A stretch of 64,000 bases of DNA from assembly GCA_003245675.1 (NCBI GenBank), contig QKCN01000124.1, positions 1 to 64,000 of the forward strand. Direction: 5' to 3'. A program made the translations under genes and the position numbers. Source of the DNA: Bacteriovoracaceae bacterium (GTDB lineage Bacteria > Bdellovibrionota > Bacteriovoracia > Bacteriovoracales > Bacteriovoracaceae). Every line of letters begins with the position of its first letter. Position 1 is the first letter of the stretch. The notes below the pieces were generated by a model that saw only the letters and a list, made by a program, of their open reading frames with translations, ran no database searches and was not told where the DNA came from. Shown here in pieces: positions 17,140 through 27,200 of the stretch.

Positions 17140-18474
17140 ATGAAAAAGAGTTTTGATCGCGAAATCATTGATTATGGTCATCGCAAGTTCCGTGATGATG
17201 AATTTTGGAAAGAGATTCCTGCCTGGAAAAATGTTACCGAAGCAGAATTCGGTGATCATATGTGGCAACAAAAAAATACAGTGCGCAGTTTCGAGCAAGT
17301 AAAAGAAATCTTGGGAAGTCGTTTAACAGACAGGGTTGCCAAAGACCTGGAAGAAGGGCTTCGCAAAACACCGATGAACATTCGCATCACTCCTTATGTT
17401 TTTTCTTTGATTAATTGGGAAGATGCCGAAAACGATCCTTTGCGTAAACAGTTTCTTCCCTTAGGGACTCAGTTTTTAGAAGACCATCCTTTCTATATGG
17501 AAGATTCTTTGGCCGAAGATACCGATTCTCCTGTGCCAACGTTGACTCATCGCTATCCCGATAAAGTTCTTTTCTTACCTGTTTCCGTATGTCCTGTTTA
17601 TTGCTTGTATTGTACACGCAGTCGAATGGTGGGTGGTTCTACCGAAGGCCGCGAAAAAACGGTCCGTGGTAATAAGGAAAACTGGCCACAAGTTTTTGAA
17701 TACATCAAAAATAAAGACCAGGTGGAAGATGTGGTTATCTCTGGAGGAGATGCTTCTATGCTTTCTCCGTCTCAATTAAAAGAGATTGGTGAAACTCTTC
17801 TTGATATTGACCATGTGAGAAGAATTCGTATTGCTACCAAAGCTGTTAGTATCTTCCCTCAAAAATTTATTTCTGATGAAAAATGGATGGATGCTTTGAT
17901 TGGTCTTAAGCAAAAGGCGAAGAGTTTAGGCAAGATGATTATGGTTCATACCCACTTTTCTAGTCCCAATGAGATTACTATTTGGTCTAAGCGTGCTATG
18001 GACCGCCTTTTTGCTGCAGATATTCCTGTACGCAACCAAGCAGTGCTTCAAACTGGTGTGAACAACGATCCCAATACTATGATCCGTTTGACTCGTCAGT
18101 TGGGTTATATGAATCTTCAACCATACTATGTTTTCGTACACGACATGGTTCCTGGTTGCGAACACTTGAGAACTACCTTGCGTGAAGCTTTGGAAATTGA
18201 AAAAGCAGTACGCGGAACAACTGGTGGTTATCATATGCCGACCTTTGTCTGTGATCTTCCTGGCGGCGGTGGCAAGCGTCATATTGCAAGCTTTGAATAT
18301 TATGACGAAGAAAATGGTATTTCCGTTTGGAAAGCTCCCAATGTAAAACCTGGCGAAGTTTTCATGTATTTTGATCCTATTTGGAAACTTTCTAAAGAAG
18401 CACAAAAGCGTTGGGCCGACGAGACGACTCGCAACCAAATGCTAGAAGACGCCAAAAAGAAAGTGCTTTCATAA
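17140..18474 (+). CDS. kamA: KamA family radical SAM aminomutase (lysine 2,3-aminomutase-like)
   Basis: Radical SAM, PLP-dependent enzyme of the lysine 2,3-aminomutase family (444 residues), which moves an amino group from the alpha to the beta carbon. The iron-sulfur motif CxxxCxxC is at C151, C155, C158 (CPVYCLYC) and the PLP lysine is K379 in PGGGGK. The start is set at 17140 because AAAGGAG (17125-17131) precedes it by 8 bases; a frame from 17098 has no such site. The C-terminal cysteines that bind zinc in the clostridial enzyme are not seen. Substrate could be lysine or glutamate; the sequence alone does not decide. It is followed after 9 bases by a BtpA-family gene. Confidence 0.88.
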   Translation: MKKSFDREIIDYGHRKFRDDEFWKEIPAWKNVTEAEFGDHMWQQKNTVRSFEQVKEILGSRLTDRVAKDLEEGLRKTPMNIRITPYVFSLINWEDAENDPLRKQFLPLGTQFLEDHPFYMEDSLAEDTDSPVPTLTHRYPDKVLFLPVSVCPVYCLYCTRSRMVGGSTEGREKTVRGNKENWPQVFEYIKNKDQVEDVVISGGDASMLSPSQLKEIGETLLDIDHVRRIRIATKAVSIFPQKFISDEKWMDALIGLKQKAKSLGKMIMVHTHFSSPNEITIWSKRAMDRLFAADIPVRNQAVLQTGVNNDPNTMIRLTRQLGYMNLQPYYVFVHDMVPGCEHLRTTLREALEIEKAVRGTTGGYHMPTFVCDLPGGGGKRHIASFEYYDEENGISVWKAPNVKPGEVFMYFDPIWKLSKEAQKRWADETTRNQMLEDAKKKVLS

Positions 18475-18483
18475 AGAGGCAAA

Positions 18484-19269
18484 ATGAAACTAAATAAAAG
18501 CATAATTGGCATGATCCATGTGGATGCTTTAGCTGGAACTCCCCATTATAAGGGGAGTTTTCAGTCTATAGTGGATAAAGCTTTGGATGAGGCGTGCACT
18601 TATCAAAAAGCAGGCATTGATATTCTCATGATTGAGAATATGTTCGATGTCCCTTATATGAATAGGAAGGTGGGACCTGAGATTACGGCCTCCATGGCGG
18701 TGATTGCGCGTGAGATTAAGCGGGAAATCAATCTTCCTTTGGGAATGCAAATTTTGGCCGGCGCCAATAACGACGCTATGGCCGCATCTCTTGTTTCGGG
18801 AGCGGATTTTATTAGCGCCGAAGGATTTGTTTTTTCTCATATTGCCGACGAAGGACAGATGGATGCTTGTGCCGGAGAGTTGATGCGTTATCGCAAAGAA
18901 ATTGGCGCCCAAAATGTGAAGGTTTTTTGCGATATCAAAAAGAAGCATTCCTCTCATGCCTTGACTTCAGATGTGGATATTGTGGAGACGGCCAAGGCGG
19001 CGGAGTTCTTTTTGAGTGATGGCGTTATTGTGACAGGTGCCAGCACGGGGGCCATTGCTTCCGTGGATGAACTAAAGGCAACCAAAGCGGCCGTAAAAAT
19101 CCCAGTCTTGATTGGCTCAGGAGTGACTTTGGACAATGTGGATCAGTATCTAGCTTATGCTGATGCCATCATCGTCGGTTCCCATTTTAAAGAGGGTGGC
19201 TTTTGGCGTAACCCCGTTTCCGAAAAAATTGTAAAACGCTTTATGGAGAAGGTTGCATCTTTGCGTTAA
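18484..19269 (+). CDS. BtpA/SgcQ family TIM-barrel protein
   Basis: 261 residues matching the BtpA/SgcQ family: IIGMIHVDALAGTP at the N-terminus, DILMIENMFDVPY, LGMQILAGANNDAMAA, SAEGFVFSHIADEG, VFCDIKKKHSSHA, and GSGVTLDNVDQYL near the phosphate-binding end. The family is a TIM barrel. BtpA itself is linked to photosystem I stability in cyanobacteria, but relatives in other bacteria have no settled reaction and may be sugar- or nucleoside-phosphate enzymes. It lies 9 bases after kamA and is surely co-transcribed. Cytoplasmic. Confidence 0.85.
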   Translation: MKLNKSIIGMIHVDALAGTPHYKGSFQSIVDKALDEACTYQKAGIDILMIENMFDVPYMNRKVGPEITASMAVIAREIKREINLPLGMQILAGANNDAMAASLVSGADFISAEGFVFSHIADEGQMDACAGELMRYRKEIGAQNVKVFCDIKKKHSSHALTSDVDIVETAKAAEFFLSDGVIVTGASTGAIASVDELKATKAAVKIPVLIGSGVTLDNVDQYLAYADAIIVGSHFKEGGFWRNPVSEKIVKRFMEKVASLR

Positions 19270-19292
19270 CTCCATATAATAAATTCTTCAGC

Positions 19293-19367
19293 GGTCCCAT
19301 AGTTAAACGGATATAACGGGTCTTTCCTAAAGATCAATTAGAGGTTCGATTCCTCTTGGGACCGCCA
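19293..19367 (+). tRNA. tRNA-Arg (anticodon CCT)
   Basis: A full cloverleaf can be folded. The acceptor stem is GGTCCCA (19293-19299) with TGGGACC (19357-19363), discriminator G19364 and an encoded CCA (19365-19367). The D stem is GTTA/TAAC, the anticodon stem GGTCT/AGATC with loop TTCCTAA (19324-19330), anticodon CCT at 19326-19328, and the T arm AGAGG-TTCGATT-CCTCT. It decodes the AGG arginine codon. It starts 23 bases after the BtpA-family gene and may be processed from that transcript. Confidence 0.93.
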
Positions 19368-19416
19368 CTTTAGGTACGTGGATACTTTTGCTAAGCGCTG
19401 CTCAAAGGAGATTTAC

Positions 19417-19650
19417 GTGAGAAATTTTCTACCAATACTTCTTAAACATTACGGCATGGGGATTATTATCCTAATTCTTTGGAAGTTAAATCCAGAGTTT
19501 ATGTACAAAATAGGCAATACGCCTTGGTGGGTAAAAAAATTTGGCAAAGAGAAAACTCGTGCAGTGATGCTCATTATTGGGATAATTTTATTAGTATTTG
19601 GTTTTTTGTCCCATATGAAGTTGGTCTATTTTAGCAAAAGATTAATCTAA
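19417..19650 (+). CDS. Small two-helix membrane protein
   Basis: A GTG start at 19417 is chosen because AAAGGAG (19404-19410) stands 6 bases before it; an upstream ATG at 19378 lies right after the tRNA and has no ribosome site. The 77-residue product has two predicted membrane helices (about residues 12-22, continuing toward a WKLNP turn, and about 49-66) separated by a basic, tryptophan-containing loop (NTPWWVKKFGKEKTR). I do not recognise a family. It sits alone between tRNA-Arg and a secreted protein gene. Confidence 0.65.
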   Translation: MRNFLPILLKHYGMGIIILILWKLNPEFMYKIGNTPWWVKKFGKEKTRAVMLIIGIILLVFGFLSHMKLVYFSKRLI

Positions 19651-19788
19651 GCGAGTTGAAATTTCTTTTAGGCGTCTTTTTCAAAACTTTTAACATTGTA
19701 ACTTTTTCATTCCATTATATTTTTCTGGGGAGAGGAGAGCTCTGCTGCTATTATCGCCGCTAATTGTATTTAAATGAAATGAGGTTTT

Positions 19789-20259
19789 ATGAAAAAAATA
19801 TTGGCCGGTTTATTGGTTCTTTCAAGTGGTTCTTGCTTTGCGACTAATACTGCGGAAGTCCTGTGTTACAGCGAAACAGCTTCCCTGACTTATAATTTGC
19901 AAATTTCTTATGATCAAAATAGGGAAGGATACAAAAGAGAAGTTAGCTTGAAAATTTATTCTAAAACAAAAAATAAAGTGTTAACCGCACTCACTGCTCC
20001 AATCAGTCGAGCACAGACCGAATATTGGAGACCAGATGGTGATCCTGCTTATAACCTCTACGAGGTTGCGATGAAAAAGGCAAATCGAATTGTCGAGACA
20101 GGTAAGCCCATTAGTAAAATGAATATTTTTCTTTTCCCATTTTCAGATGATGAGTTAAAGAAGATGACTGTTGAATTTAAAACGAAGCAACCTGGTGAAG
20201 ACTACAGAAGCTATAAAAGAAATATGATGTGCAAAGTCTTTAATGACTTATTGCTGTAG
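19789..20259 (+). CDS. Small exported protein of unknown function
   Basis: 156 residues starting with a signal peptide (MKKILAGLLVLSSGSCFA). The mature part is basic and has two cysteines (one near residue 25, one near 149) that could form a disulfide. A GAGGT ribosome site precedes the ATG. No family motif is recognised. It converges on the papain-like secreted protein gene, with a weak inverted repeat between the two ends. Confidence 0.65.
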   Translation: MKKILAGLLVLSSGSCFATNTAEVLCYSETASLTYNLQISYDQNREGYKREVSLKIYSKTKNKVLTALTAPISRAQTEYWRPDGDPAYNLYEVAMKKANRIVETGKPISKMNIFLFPFSDDELKKMTVEFKTKQPGEDYRSYKRNMMCKVFNDLLL

Positions 20260-20314
20260 AGAATGTTCTGATAAAAGAAGTCCAAGAAACATCCTCAAAT
20301 TAATTTGGGGACTC

Positions 20315-21424
20315 TTACAGTCCAGGTGTCCCCATGAAATAGAGTTGCTCGACACAAGCATTAATTGCCTCTCGAGCGCCAAGCAATAAGAGAATGTCGG
20401 TTGCTGATAATCCTTCCTGCTCATGTCCTTGATTATTTTTTGTTTCATTTAACTTATTGTTGATATAGCCATCGAGAGCAAATATCGCATCTTTGATATT
20501 TTCTTTGGCCGTTTGTGATAGAGGATTTTCAAAAACGGAACGAGTAATTTGACATTGAAGCATATCTAATTCTTCCATTTTTTTTGTTACTTCGAGTGAT
20601 GTTCCGGGATTTTTTTCAAGATACTCTTCAAGCGAAAGACAGCGAAAGTAGTTTCCGTACTTCGGACATCCGCCAAAGATAATATGAGGCTTTCCTTTGA
20701 CATGGTAACATCTTCGACTATTGATGCCGTAAACCTTGAATACATTTTCTAGTTTTTGAATGGCATAGGGTTGTGATTTGATGTAGCCATTTTTTGAATA
20801 GGAAAGTTCTGGCGAAATATAGGTGAAGCCATGATATTCCTGAGACGGTTTTTCTTTTTTGGAGAATTGGTTTTGCCGTATGGCGATAATATCTCCTGGC
20901 CTTGGGGCTTCTCCAACCTCTCTTTCGCGGCAAAGAGGAGAGTTAAGCCAAAAATTTATTTCCTCTTGGCTAGTATAGCGATGCGATGGCAAAATATTTC
21001 CTGTGACAAGGGCATTATTCCAGCAGTTGGGGCCATGGCAACTAGGGTTGGAATTTGCTCGAGAAGCGATCTCTTGGGGGAGAAGAGTGGTGATATTCAC
21101 CGAGCAGAACTTATCAGTACATACACACTCAGGAATTTGAAAGTTTTCTTTTTGCGCAATTTCTTTTTTGTTGAACTCAATTAGAGCTAAAATTTGTTTT
21201 TTTAGTACAGAACATTTATCTGCTTTAAGAACGACTTGTTGATCTTCTTTATTATCAATTGTGAAATAATTGTCTCGTAATTTCTCATTTCCGGTAATTG
21301 TTTTGCTATAGCTTGCTTCAATCTTCTCTCCTGCAACAGTGAATTGTGCATATATGTTGAGCGGAAATATAAATATGAGACTCACTATGCTTGCATATGT
21401 TTTTAGGACATTAATTGGTTTCAT
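20315..21424 (-). CDS. Secreted papain-like (NlpC/P60- or CHAP-like) protein A
   Basis: 369 residues with a signal peptide (ending IYA-Q near 26). The central region has a Cys-then-His layout expected of papain-like amidases/peptidases: GPNCWNNAL with C134, PGDIIAI, then HGFTYIS with H198 and YSKNGY. The same order (GPNCYNTAL, RDIVLF, SHAAFYL, FHKKGY, then a conserved strand before V) occurs in the secreted protein at 33287-34468, so the two are paralogues. Many cysteines suggest disulfides. NlpC/P60 or CHAP enzymes usually cut cell-wall peptides, so a peptidoglycan role is possible. The fold assignment is inferred from motif order, not from a recognised family hit. Confidence 0.6.
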   Translation of the reverse strand: MKPINVLKTYASIVSLIFIFPLNIYAQFTVAGEKIEASYSKTITGNEKLRDNYFTIDNKEDQQVVLKADKCSVLKKQILALIEFNKKEIAQKENFQIPECVCTDKFCSVNITTLLPQEIASRANSNPSCHGPNCWNNALVTGNILPSHRYTSQEEINFWLNSPLCREREVGEAPRPGDIIAIRQNQFSKKEKPSQEYHGFTYISPELSYSKNGYIKSQPYAIQKLENVFKVYGINSRRCYHVKGKPHIIFGGCPKYGNYFRCLSLEEYLEKNPGTSLEVTKKMEELDMLQCQITRSVFENPLSQTAKENIKDAIFALDGYINNKLNETKNNQGHEQEGLSATDILLLLGAREAINACVEQLYFMGTPGL

Positions 21425-21450
21425 TTGTGGGCTCCAGAGGGGTACTCCCC

Positions 21451-21479
21451 ACTATAATTCTATAGAAAATTAATGTCTG
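21451..21479 (-). promoter_or_regulatory. Possible promoter of papain-like gene A
   Basis: On the minus strand CAGACA (21479-21474), a 17-base spacer and TATAGT (21456-21451) form a fair sigma-70-type match, about 27 bases before the start codon. Confidence 0.35.
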
Positions 21480-21566
21480 GAGCTAGCTTGTAATTTATAC
21501 CACGGACAATGACCGAGCAACTCGCTCGGTTTCTAACGTTCTTCAATAAAATTCCGATGAGCTGGT

Positions 21567-22787
21567 ATGGTACGTGTACTTAGCTTGTTGATATTTCTTT
21601 TATCCAGTTTTGCTGTTTGGGGTTCTAATCCTTATTGCTCGCAATTTTTCTATAAGCCTCAATCTGCCTACTATCACGAAGTCAAAAAAAGTTTCCAATC
21701 TGTTATCAAGCGAAACAAGCCTGTTATTGTTGCTCATGGCAAGAATACAAATATAGCCCCAGAGTCTACTTGGAAGAATATGGAATATTCTCTTAGTAAG
21801 GGAGAGGAGTGGATTTCTTGTCTGGAAATTGATGCGCAGATTACCCGTGATGGTCAATTTGTTGTTGCGCATGATCCAACTTTTCATCGTTTAATGGAGG
21901 GCTATCAAACTCCACAGGTGCAAATTGATCGTTTTTGGAGAGAGCACTACGATCTTGCCAAGTCTAAAGAAGGGCAGTGGGATTTTGGTCTTTTTGATGA
22001 AGTCTATTGGTATAAATTTAATGAAATCAAAAAGAATTTTGCTATTACTGATCCCAATACTCATCTTGATCATGAGGTCATTGGTTTGGATGAGATTTTA
22101 AAAAGCATTGAAACTCCTGGTCAAATGAAAATTCCGCGTCATGTGGCTCAGTCGCGCGCACCACCTTATCAGCAAGTGACTATTCCGGAAGAAGTTGTTG
22201 AGGTGAACCAGGACTTGATCATTTATGTGGATTTAAAGGCCACCAATCATCTTGCTCGTAGACTCGAAGGTCTTTCTGATTGGCATTGGATTCGCAATTC
22301 ATGGAGTTTAGAGCAGTTGACTGATTTTACTCGTGAAACCATCCAGAGTTTGTCGTCTTCTCTTTTTAAATACAGCGCTCATGGAAAAGTTTTTATTACA
22401 GTTCGTCATCCTCAAGTTGCACAGATGGTGCGTGATATTGATCCCCATATTAATTTTATGGTGAGTACTGAGCTTGTTGGTGTGGACAGCTCGGCCGATG
22501 ATTTTATTAGAGAAATGAGTAAGTTTTTATACCTTGAGCCAGAGCTTGTTGAAGTAAAATTTTTGCCCCATATTTTAGATCCCAAAGTTCGTATGTGGGC
22601 CAAGCAAAATCACTTACAGCTTTTTTTTAATCAAATTAAAGAAGTGGATATGCGCCAATTTGAGGGGATTTACAAGGATGATCTTCCTCGTCTTTTAGAC
22701 GACTTATTAAAAGAAGGGGATGATATTATGCTACAGACCAATACCGTTGAAGCGTTGAAAAGCTATCTTCGTTCTCGATATCCTTAA
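21567..22787 (+). CDS. Exported glycerophosphodiester phosphodiesterase-like protein
   Basis: 406 residues with a signal peptide (about 1-19). The N-terminal part matches the GDPD TIM barrel: VIVAHGKN...APEST, EIDAQITRDGQFVVAHDPTFHRL, then YVDLKA for the later metal-binding acid. GDPD enzymes split glycerophosphodiesters from lipid breakdown. The usual first motif HRG reads HGK here, so the catalytic arginine is missing or displaced and activity may differ. An insert of about 90 residues separates the first and second halves. It is followed after 24 bases by a 2H-phosphoesterase-like gene with its own ribosome site, so the two probably form an operon. A 7-bp hairpin (21512-21530) lies upstream. 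Confidence 0.78.
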   Translation: MVRVLSLLIFLLSSFAVWGSNPYCSQFFYKPQSAYYHEVKKSFQSVIKRNKPVIVAHGKNTNIAPESTWKNMEYSLSKGEEWISCLEIDAQITRDGQFVVAHDPTFHRLMEGYQTPQVQIDRFWREHYDLAKSKEGQWDFGLFDEVYWYKFNEIKKNFAITDPNTHLDHEVIGLDEILKSIETPGQMKIPRHVAQSRAPPYQQVTIPEEVVEVNQDLIIYVDLKATNHLARRLEGLSDWHWIRNSWSLEQLTDFTRETIQSLSSSLFKYSAHGKVFITVRHPQVAQMVRDIDPHINFMVSTELVGVDSSADDFIREMSKFLYLEPELVEVKFLPHILDPKVRMWAKQNHLQLFFNQIKEVDMRQFEGIYKDDLPRLLDDLLKEGDDIMLQTNTVEALKSYLRSRYP

Positions 22788-22811
22788 TGTTTATTTGAGG
22801 AGTTATTTTAT

Positions 22812-23579
22812 ATGAAATTTCTTTTGCAATCACCTGTTGTTTTTAAGGGTAAAAATTGGACATTAAAAGAATATCAGGAAACATTTATTCAAGAGCAAGA
22901 GGGGTCTTGTTTAGGTCTTTCTCAGGAAATTGATTGGAAAATTCCTGCTTCTTTGCAATTAAAGGTCGATGAAAAAGGCAAGTTAAAGGCATTTTTCGGT
23001 GATACAACGGTGATTAAACTTAGAGAGCAAAAAGATTTGGATTTTTTTTCATCCCTACAAAAATCATTGCATCAACATCTGGGAGATTGCTTGGCCAGTC
23101 CTTTGCATTCTGAGACCTTTCATATGACAACTCATGATTTGAGTAATGGTCCTCAATTGCAAGCTTTGCAAAGTAATATGAAAGAAAATGAGAAGCGACT
23201 GCGCCCATTTTTAACAGAACTTCGCTCCTTCTTGCGCGAAAATCCTCAAGAGGGCCCTTTGCGTATGCGCTGTACTAACTTATATCCTTGTTTGAATATT
23301 TCAATTTTAGCGGCTTTGGTGCCAGCAGATGAGGAGAGTTTTAAAAAGCTTGCTGCGATTTATAATTTTGTTGATAAAATTTCTTACTTGGATTATTGGC
23401 CTCGCTTTCATATCACAATGGCTTATTTCTTTCCTCGAAAAATGACCGCGTCAGAAAGTTTATTGATTGGGAAGACACTGCAGCAATATAATCCTATAAA
23501 TTATGAATTTGAATTGAATTTATCAGAATTGGTTTATCAATATTTCATAGATATGAATTCTTATCGAGATCAGCTTTGA
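22812..23579 (+). CDS. 2H phosphoesterase superfamily-like protein
   Basis: 255 residues without a signal peptide. Two H-x-T motifs lie 96 residues apart, H104-x-T106 (FHMTTHD) and H200-x-T202 (FHITMAYFF). This is the signature of 2H phosphoesterases (LigT, cyclic phosphodiesterase type), which open 2',3'-cyclic phosphates or related bonds. The first 95 residues are an unrecognised extension. GGAG precedes the ATG. It is probably co-transcribed with the GDPD-like gene. Substrate unknown. Its last 10 bases overlap the convergent gene. Confidence 0.6.
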   Translation: MKFLLQSPVVFKGKNWTLKEYQETFIQEQEGSCLGLSQEIDWKIPASLQLKVDEKGKLKAFFGDTTVIKLREQKDLDFFSSLQKSLHQHLGDCLASPLHSETFHMTTHDLSNGPQLQALQSNMKENEKRLRPFLTELRSFLRENPQEGPLRMRCTNLYPCLNISILAALVPADEESFKKLAAIYNFVDKISYLDYWPRFHITMAYFFPRKMTASESLLIGKTLQQYNPINYEFELNLSELVYQYFIDMNSYRDQL

Positions 23580-24034
23580 TCTTCGTCTTTAAATATTTTT
23601 TGGATGCCAATTAATTCTGAATTAATATCTTTGATGAGTTTTTGAATGTTCAAAAGGCGCAATTTGACTTGCTTTTCTAATTCAGCTTTTTGCTCTTTAA
23701 AGTCTTCTGCCATTTTTTTCTTTTTTTCTTCCAGCAGGCTTTTATTTGATTGCAGTACTTCTTGTTGAACACAAGAGAGAAGTTCTGACTTGATTTGCTC
23801 AATCATGTCACTTGAAATAATTTTTTCATTTTTTACTTTTGCTTCTTTCTCTTCCTCTTTTGAGGCTTTTGCTTCAAAGGAACGAAATTCTTGCATGGGA
23901 GATTCTTCTTCGCTATCTGCTTCGTCTTCTTCAGCTTCTTTTGCTTTGCGAAGTTCTTTCATCATATCATCTGAAAGTGTAATTTGTGCGGTAAATTCTA
24001 AGTCAGAAGATTCATCATCATCTTGATCGGCCAT
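23570..24034 (-). CDS. Acidic coiled-coil protein
   Basis: 154 residues, starting at the second in-frame ATG (24034), where the acidic MADQDDDESSDLEF sequence begins; an ATG 42 bases upstream is possible. The first 60 residues are very acidic, and residues 60-150 are charged helix with heptad-like spacing (coiled coil). No signal peptide. I recognise no family. Its 3' end overlaps the convergent phosphoesterase-like gene by 10 bases. It may be a structural or adaptor protein, but that is a guess. Confidence 0.6.
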   Translation of the reverse strand: MADQDDDESSDLEFTAQITLSDDMMKELRKAKEAEEDEADSEEESPMQEFRSFEAKASKEEEKEAKVKNEKIISSDMIEQIKSELLSCVQQEVLQSNKSLLEEKKKKMAEDFKEQKAELEKQVKLRLLNIQKLIKDINSELIGIQKIFKDEDQS

Positions 24035-24146
24035 ACATTCCCCAAAGAAGAAGTTTTCTATACAATAGTTTATCAAAAAGAAAAAAGTATGCTGCTAGGA
24101 TTTTATTTCCGATATTTCTTGATGCCCTTTGTCGGGTAATTGGTAA

Positions 24147-24174
24147 TTGCATATATCTCAGAATCATTTACAAT
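24147..24174 (+). promoter_or_regulatory. Possible promoter of trehalose operon
   Basis: TTGCAT (24147-24152), a 16-base spacer and TACAAT (24169-24174) lie about 60 bases before the treS start codon. The match to sigma-70 consensus is fair. Confidence 0.4.
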
Positions 24175-24235
24175 AAGTATATATCTACAAAATTTAATAG
24201 TTATGCCTGTTTGATAAATCAAGGAAGATAGTGCT

Positions 24236-27200
24236 ATGAAAAAAAAGACTCTGCTTAAGCGTGATCCTCAATGGTATAAAGATGCAATTATTTATGAAGT
24301 CCATGTAAAAACTTTTTGTGATAAAAATGGCGATGGCATTGGTGATTTTAAAGGTTTGACTAGCAAATTGGATTATCTTGAAAATCTTGGCGTAACAGCA
24401 ATCTGGTTACTTCCTTTTTATCCTTCTCCACTGCGCGATGATGGTTATGATACTGCTGATTACATGGATGTTAATCCTCAATATGGAACCCTTAAGGACT
24501 TCAAAGAGCTTTTAGCTGAGGCTCACAAAAGGGGCATTCGTGTTATTACAGAGCTCGTTCTTAACCATACTTCCAATGAGCATCAATGGTTTCAAGCTGC
24601 TCGCAAAGCTCCTCCCGGAAGTCCAGAGCGAGATTTCTATGTTTGGAGTGATAACTCCGAAAAATATAAAGATGCGCGTATTATTTTTACAGATTTTGAG
24701 GCTTCTAATTGGACTTGGGATTCAGTTGCAGGAGCTTATTATTGGCATCGTTTTTATTCTCATCAGCCCGATTTAAATTTTGATAATCCCGCAGTTCATA
24801 AGGCTTTATTTGCTGTTATCGATTATTGGTTTGGAATGGGGGTTGATGGCTTGCGCTTGGATGCCGTTCCCTACCTTTATGAACGCGAGGAAACGAATTG
24901 TGAAAACTTACCAGAGACTCATCAATTTTTAAAAAAGTTACGAGCTCATATTGATAGTAAATTTGAGGATAAAATGCTTTTGGCCGAAGCGAATCAATGG
25001 CCAGAAGATGCGGTCGATTATTTTGGGAAAGGGGATGAATGCCACATGGCCTTTCATTTTCCAATCATGCCTCGCATTTATATGTCATTGCAGGTCGAAG
25101 ATAGTTTTCCTCTAATTGATATTTTGCGCAGCACCCCTGATATTCCTGAAAATTGTCAGTGGGCAACCTTTTTGCGGAATCACGATGAGTTAACTTTAGA
25201 GATGGTGACTGATGAGGAAAGGGATCGCATGTATCGCTATTATGCACAAGATCCTAAGGCGAAAATTAATGTGGGTATCCGTCGTCGGCTAGCACCTCTT
25301 TTGCATAATAATAGAAGAAAGTTGGAATTGGTTAATATTCTTCTTTTCACTATGCCGGGAACTCCTGTCATTTATTATGGGGATGAAATTGGGATGGGAG
25401 ATAATTTTTATCTGGGAGATCGTAATGGCGTTCGGACGCCAATGCAGTGGAGCACCGACCGCAATGGTGGTTTTTCTCGAGCTAATCCTCAGGGACTGTA
25501 TTTGCCTCCGATTATTGACCCCGAATATCACTTTGAATCAGTGAATGTGGAGAATCAGGAGCGCAATCTTTTTTCATTATTATGGTGGATGAAAGGACTT
25601 ATTTCAGCGCGCAAAAAAAATAAAGCATTAGGGCGAGGTGATTTTCGCTTGATTAATTCATCTAACTCCAAAGTTTTTTCTTTTGTGAGAACTTGGAATG
25701 ATGAAAAAATTTTGGTCGTTATTAATCTTTCAAAATATGCTCAACTTACCGAAATCGAAGTTGATGCCTTTGAGGGCTATATACCCATTGAAGTTTTCAG
25801 TAAAAACAAATTCGCTGCTCTTACTAAAGATCGCTATTCACTGACTTTAGGAGGGCATGATTATTTCCTTTTTACATTAGAAGAAGGTGGGCAAGAGAGT
25901 ATTTCTCGAAAAATACCAAATATTGAGTTATCAGATGATTGGAGTAGCCTATATTTTGATTCCATGAAGCCTCTAATGGAAGGTAAAATTCTTCCTAAGT
26001 ATCTCAAACATAGCACTGAATTTATCTATGAAACTCGCACAATCAGTAATGTGAAAATTGTGGAGCAAGTTCATTACAGTCAAGAACCTCTGGCACGACT
26101 TTATGTCGTCGAAATACATTTTAGTGAAGGGACGAATGAGTTATTGCTTCTACCGGTAAATCTCGCGTTAAGTGATCAAGAAAAGCGAAATATTCCAGAG
26201 TATGAAACTTATGGGATTGCCAATGTCGTTTTAAATGGACAAGAAGCTTCCTTTTATGAGAGCCGTAAGGATTCTACCTTTCGCGATTTTCTTTTTGATA
26301 TCATTTTTAGTAAGAAAAAAATTAAAGGCCTTGCCGGAGATATTCAGGGATATTCTGGGATGCTGTTGAAAAAGTTTACTTCTAGGGGTGAGGACGTTCG
26401 CTCGCGAACTTATAAAAATGGACAAAAAGATACTTCATTTGTTTTTGCCGACAAGTTTATTTTAAAGCTTTTTAGACGCTTTAAAGAGGGAGTCAATCCT
26501 AGTGTTGAACTGCGACAACTGTTGACGGAAAAAGCAAAATTTGAGTGCGTTCCTGATTATGTTGGTAAAATTGAATATCGTCCGAATACCAATGCTCCTA
26601 TTTCTACCATTGGTATTTTGAGCGAGTTTATTGAGCGCGATGATACAGCTTGGAGCTACACTCTTTCAGCCTTAGGTCGCTTTTTTGATGCTGTTTTGGA
26701 GAGAAAGGAAGAGCTCTCCGGTTTTCAAATTGGGGTAGTGCCTTCACTCGTTGATTACAAAACTTTAGAAATGCCTGAGTTATTGCGAGAGCTCATCGGT
26801 GGCGAATTTATTGAAAATATTCGTCGACTTGCTGTCCGAACTGCTCAGATGCATTTGGCCCTAGAGCATATTTCAGATAGCAAGGATTATGCGCCAGAAG
26901 AATTCTCTCTTTTACATCAACGCTCAATGTTCCAGGCATTGCAGACAAAAGTGCGTAAAACTTTTGAACTACTCAAAAATAAAAAAAATGTGATAGATGA
27001 GGATATTATGCCGCTTTATCAAGATATCCTTGCTCGTGAAAAAGAAATTATGGATATCATGAAACGCATCACACATGACAAAATTGAAGCAACACGTATT
27101 CGGGTGCATGGCGATTATCAATTGGGTAGGGTTTTCTATACGGGAGATGATTTTAAAATCCTCGATATGGAAGGAGATCCAATTCATGCCAGTCGTACTC

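Noticed and set aside
17926-18438. 170-residue minus-strand reading frame
   Set aside because: It lies fully inside kamA on the opposite strand; kamA has catalytic motifs and a ribosome site, so this is a shadow.
19291-19297. Alternative tRNA acceptor stem starting two bases earlier
   Set aside because: It would leave no proper discriminator base and CCA end; the stem starting at 19293 pairs perfectly and gives an encoded CCA.
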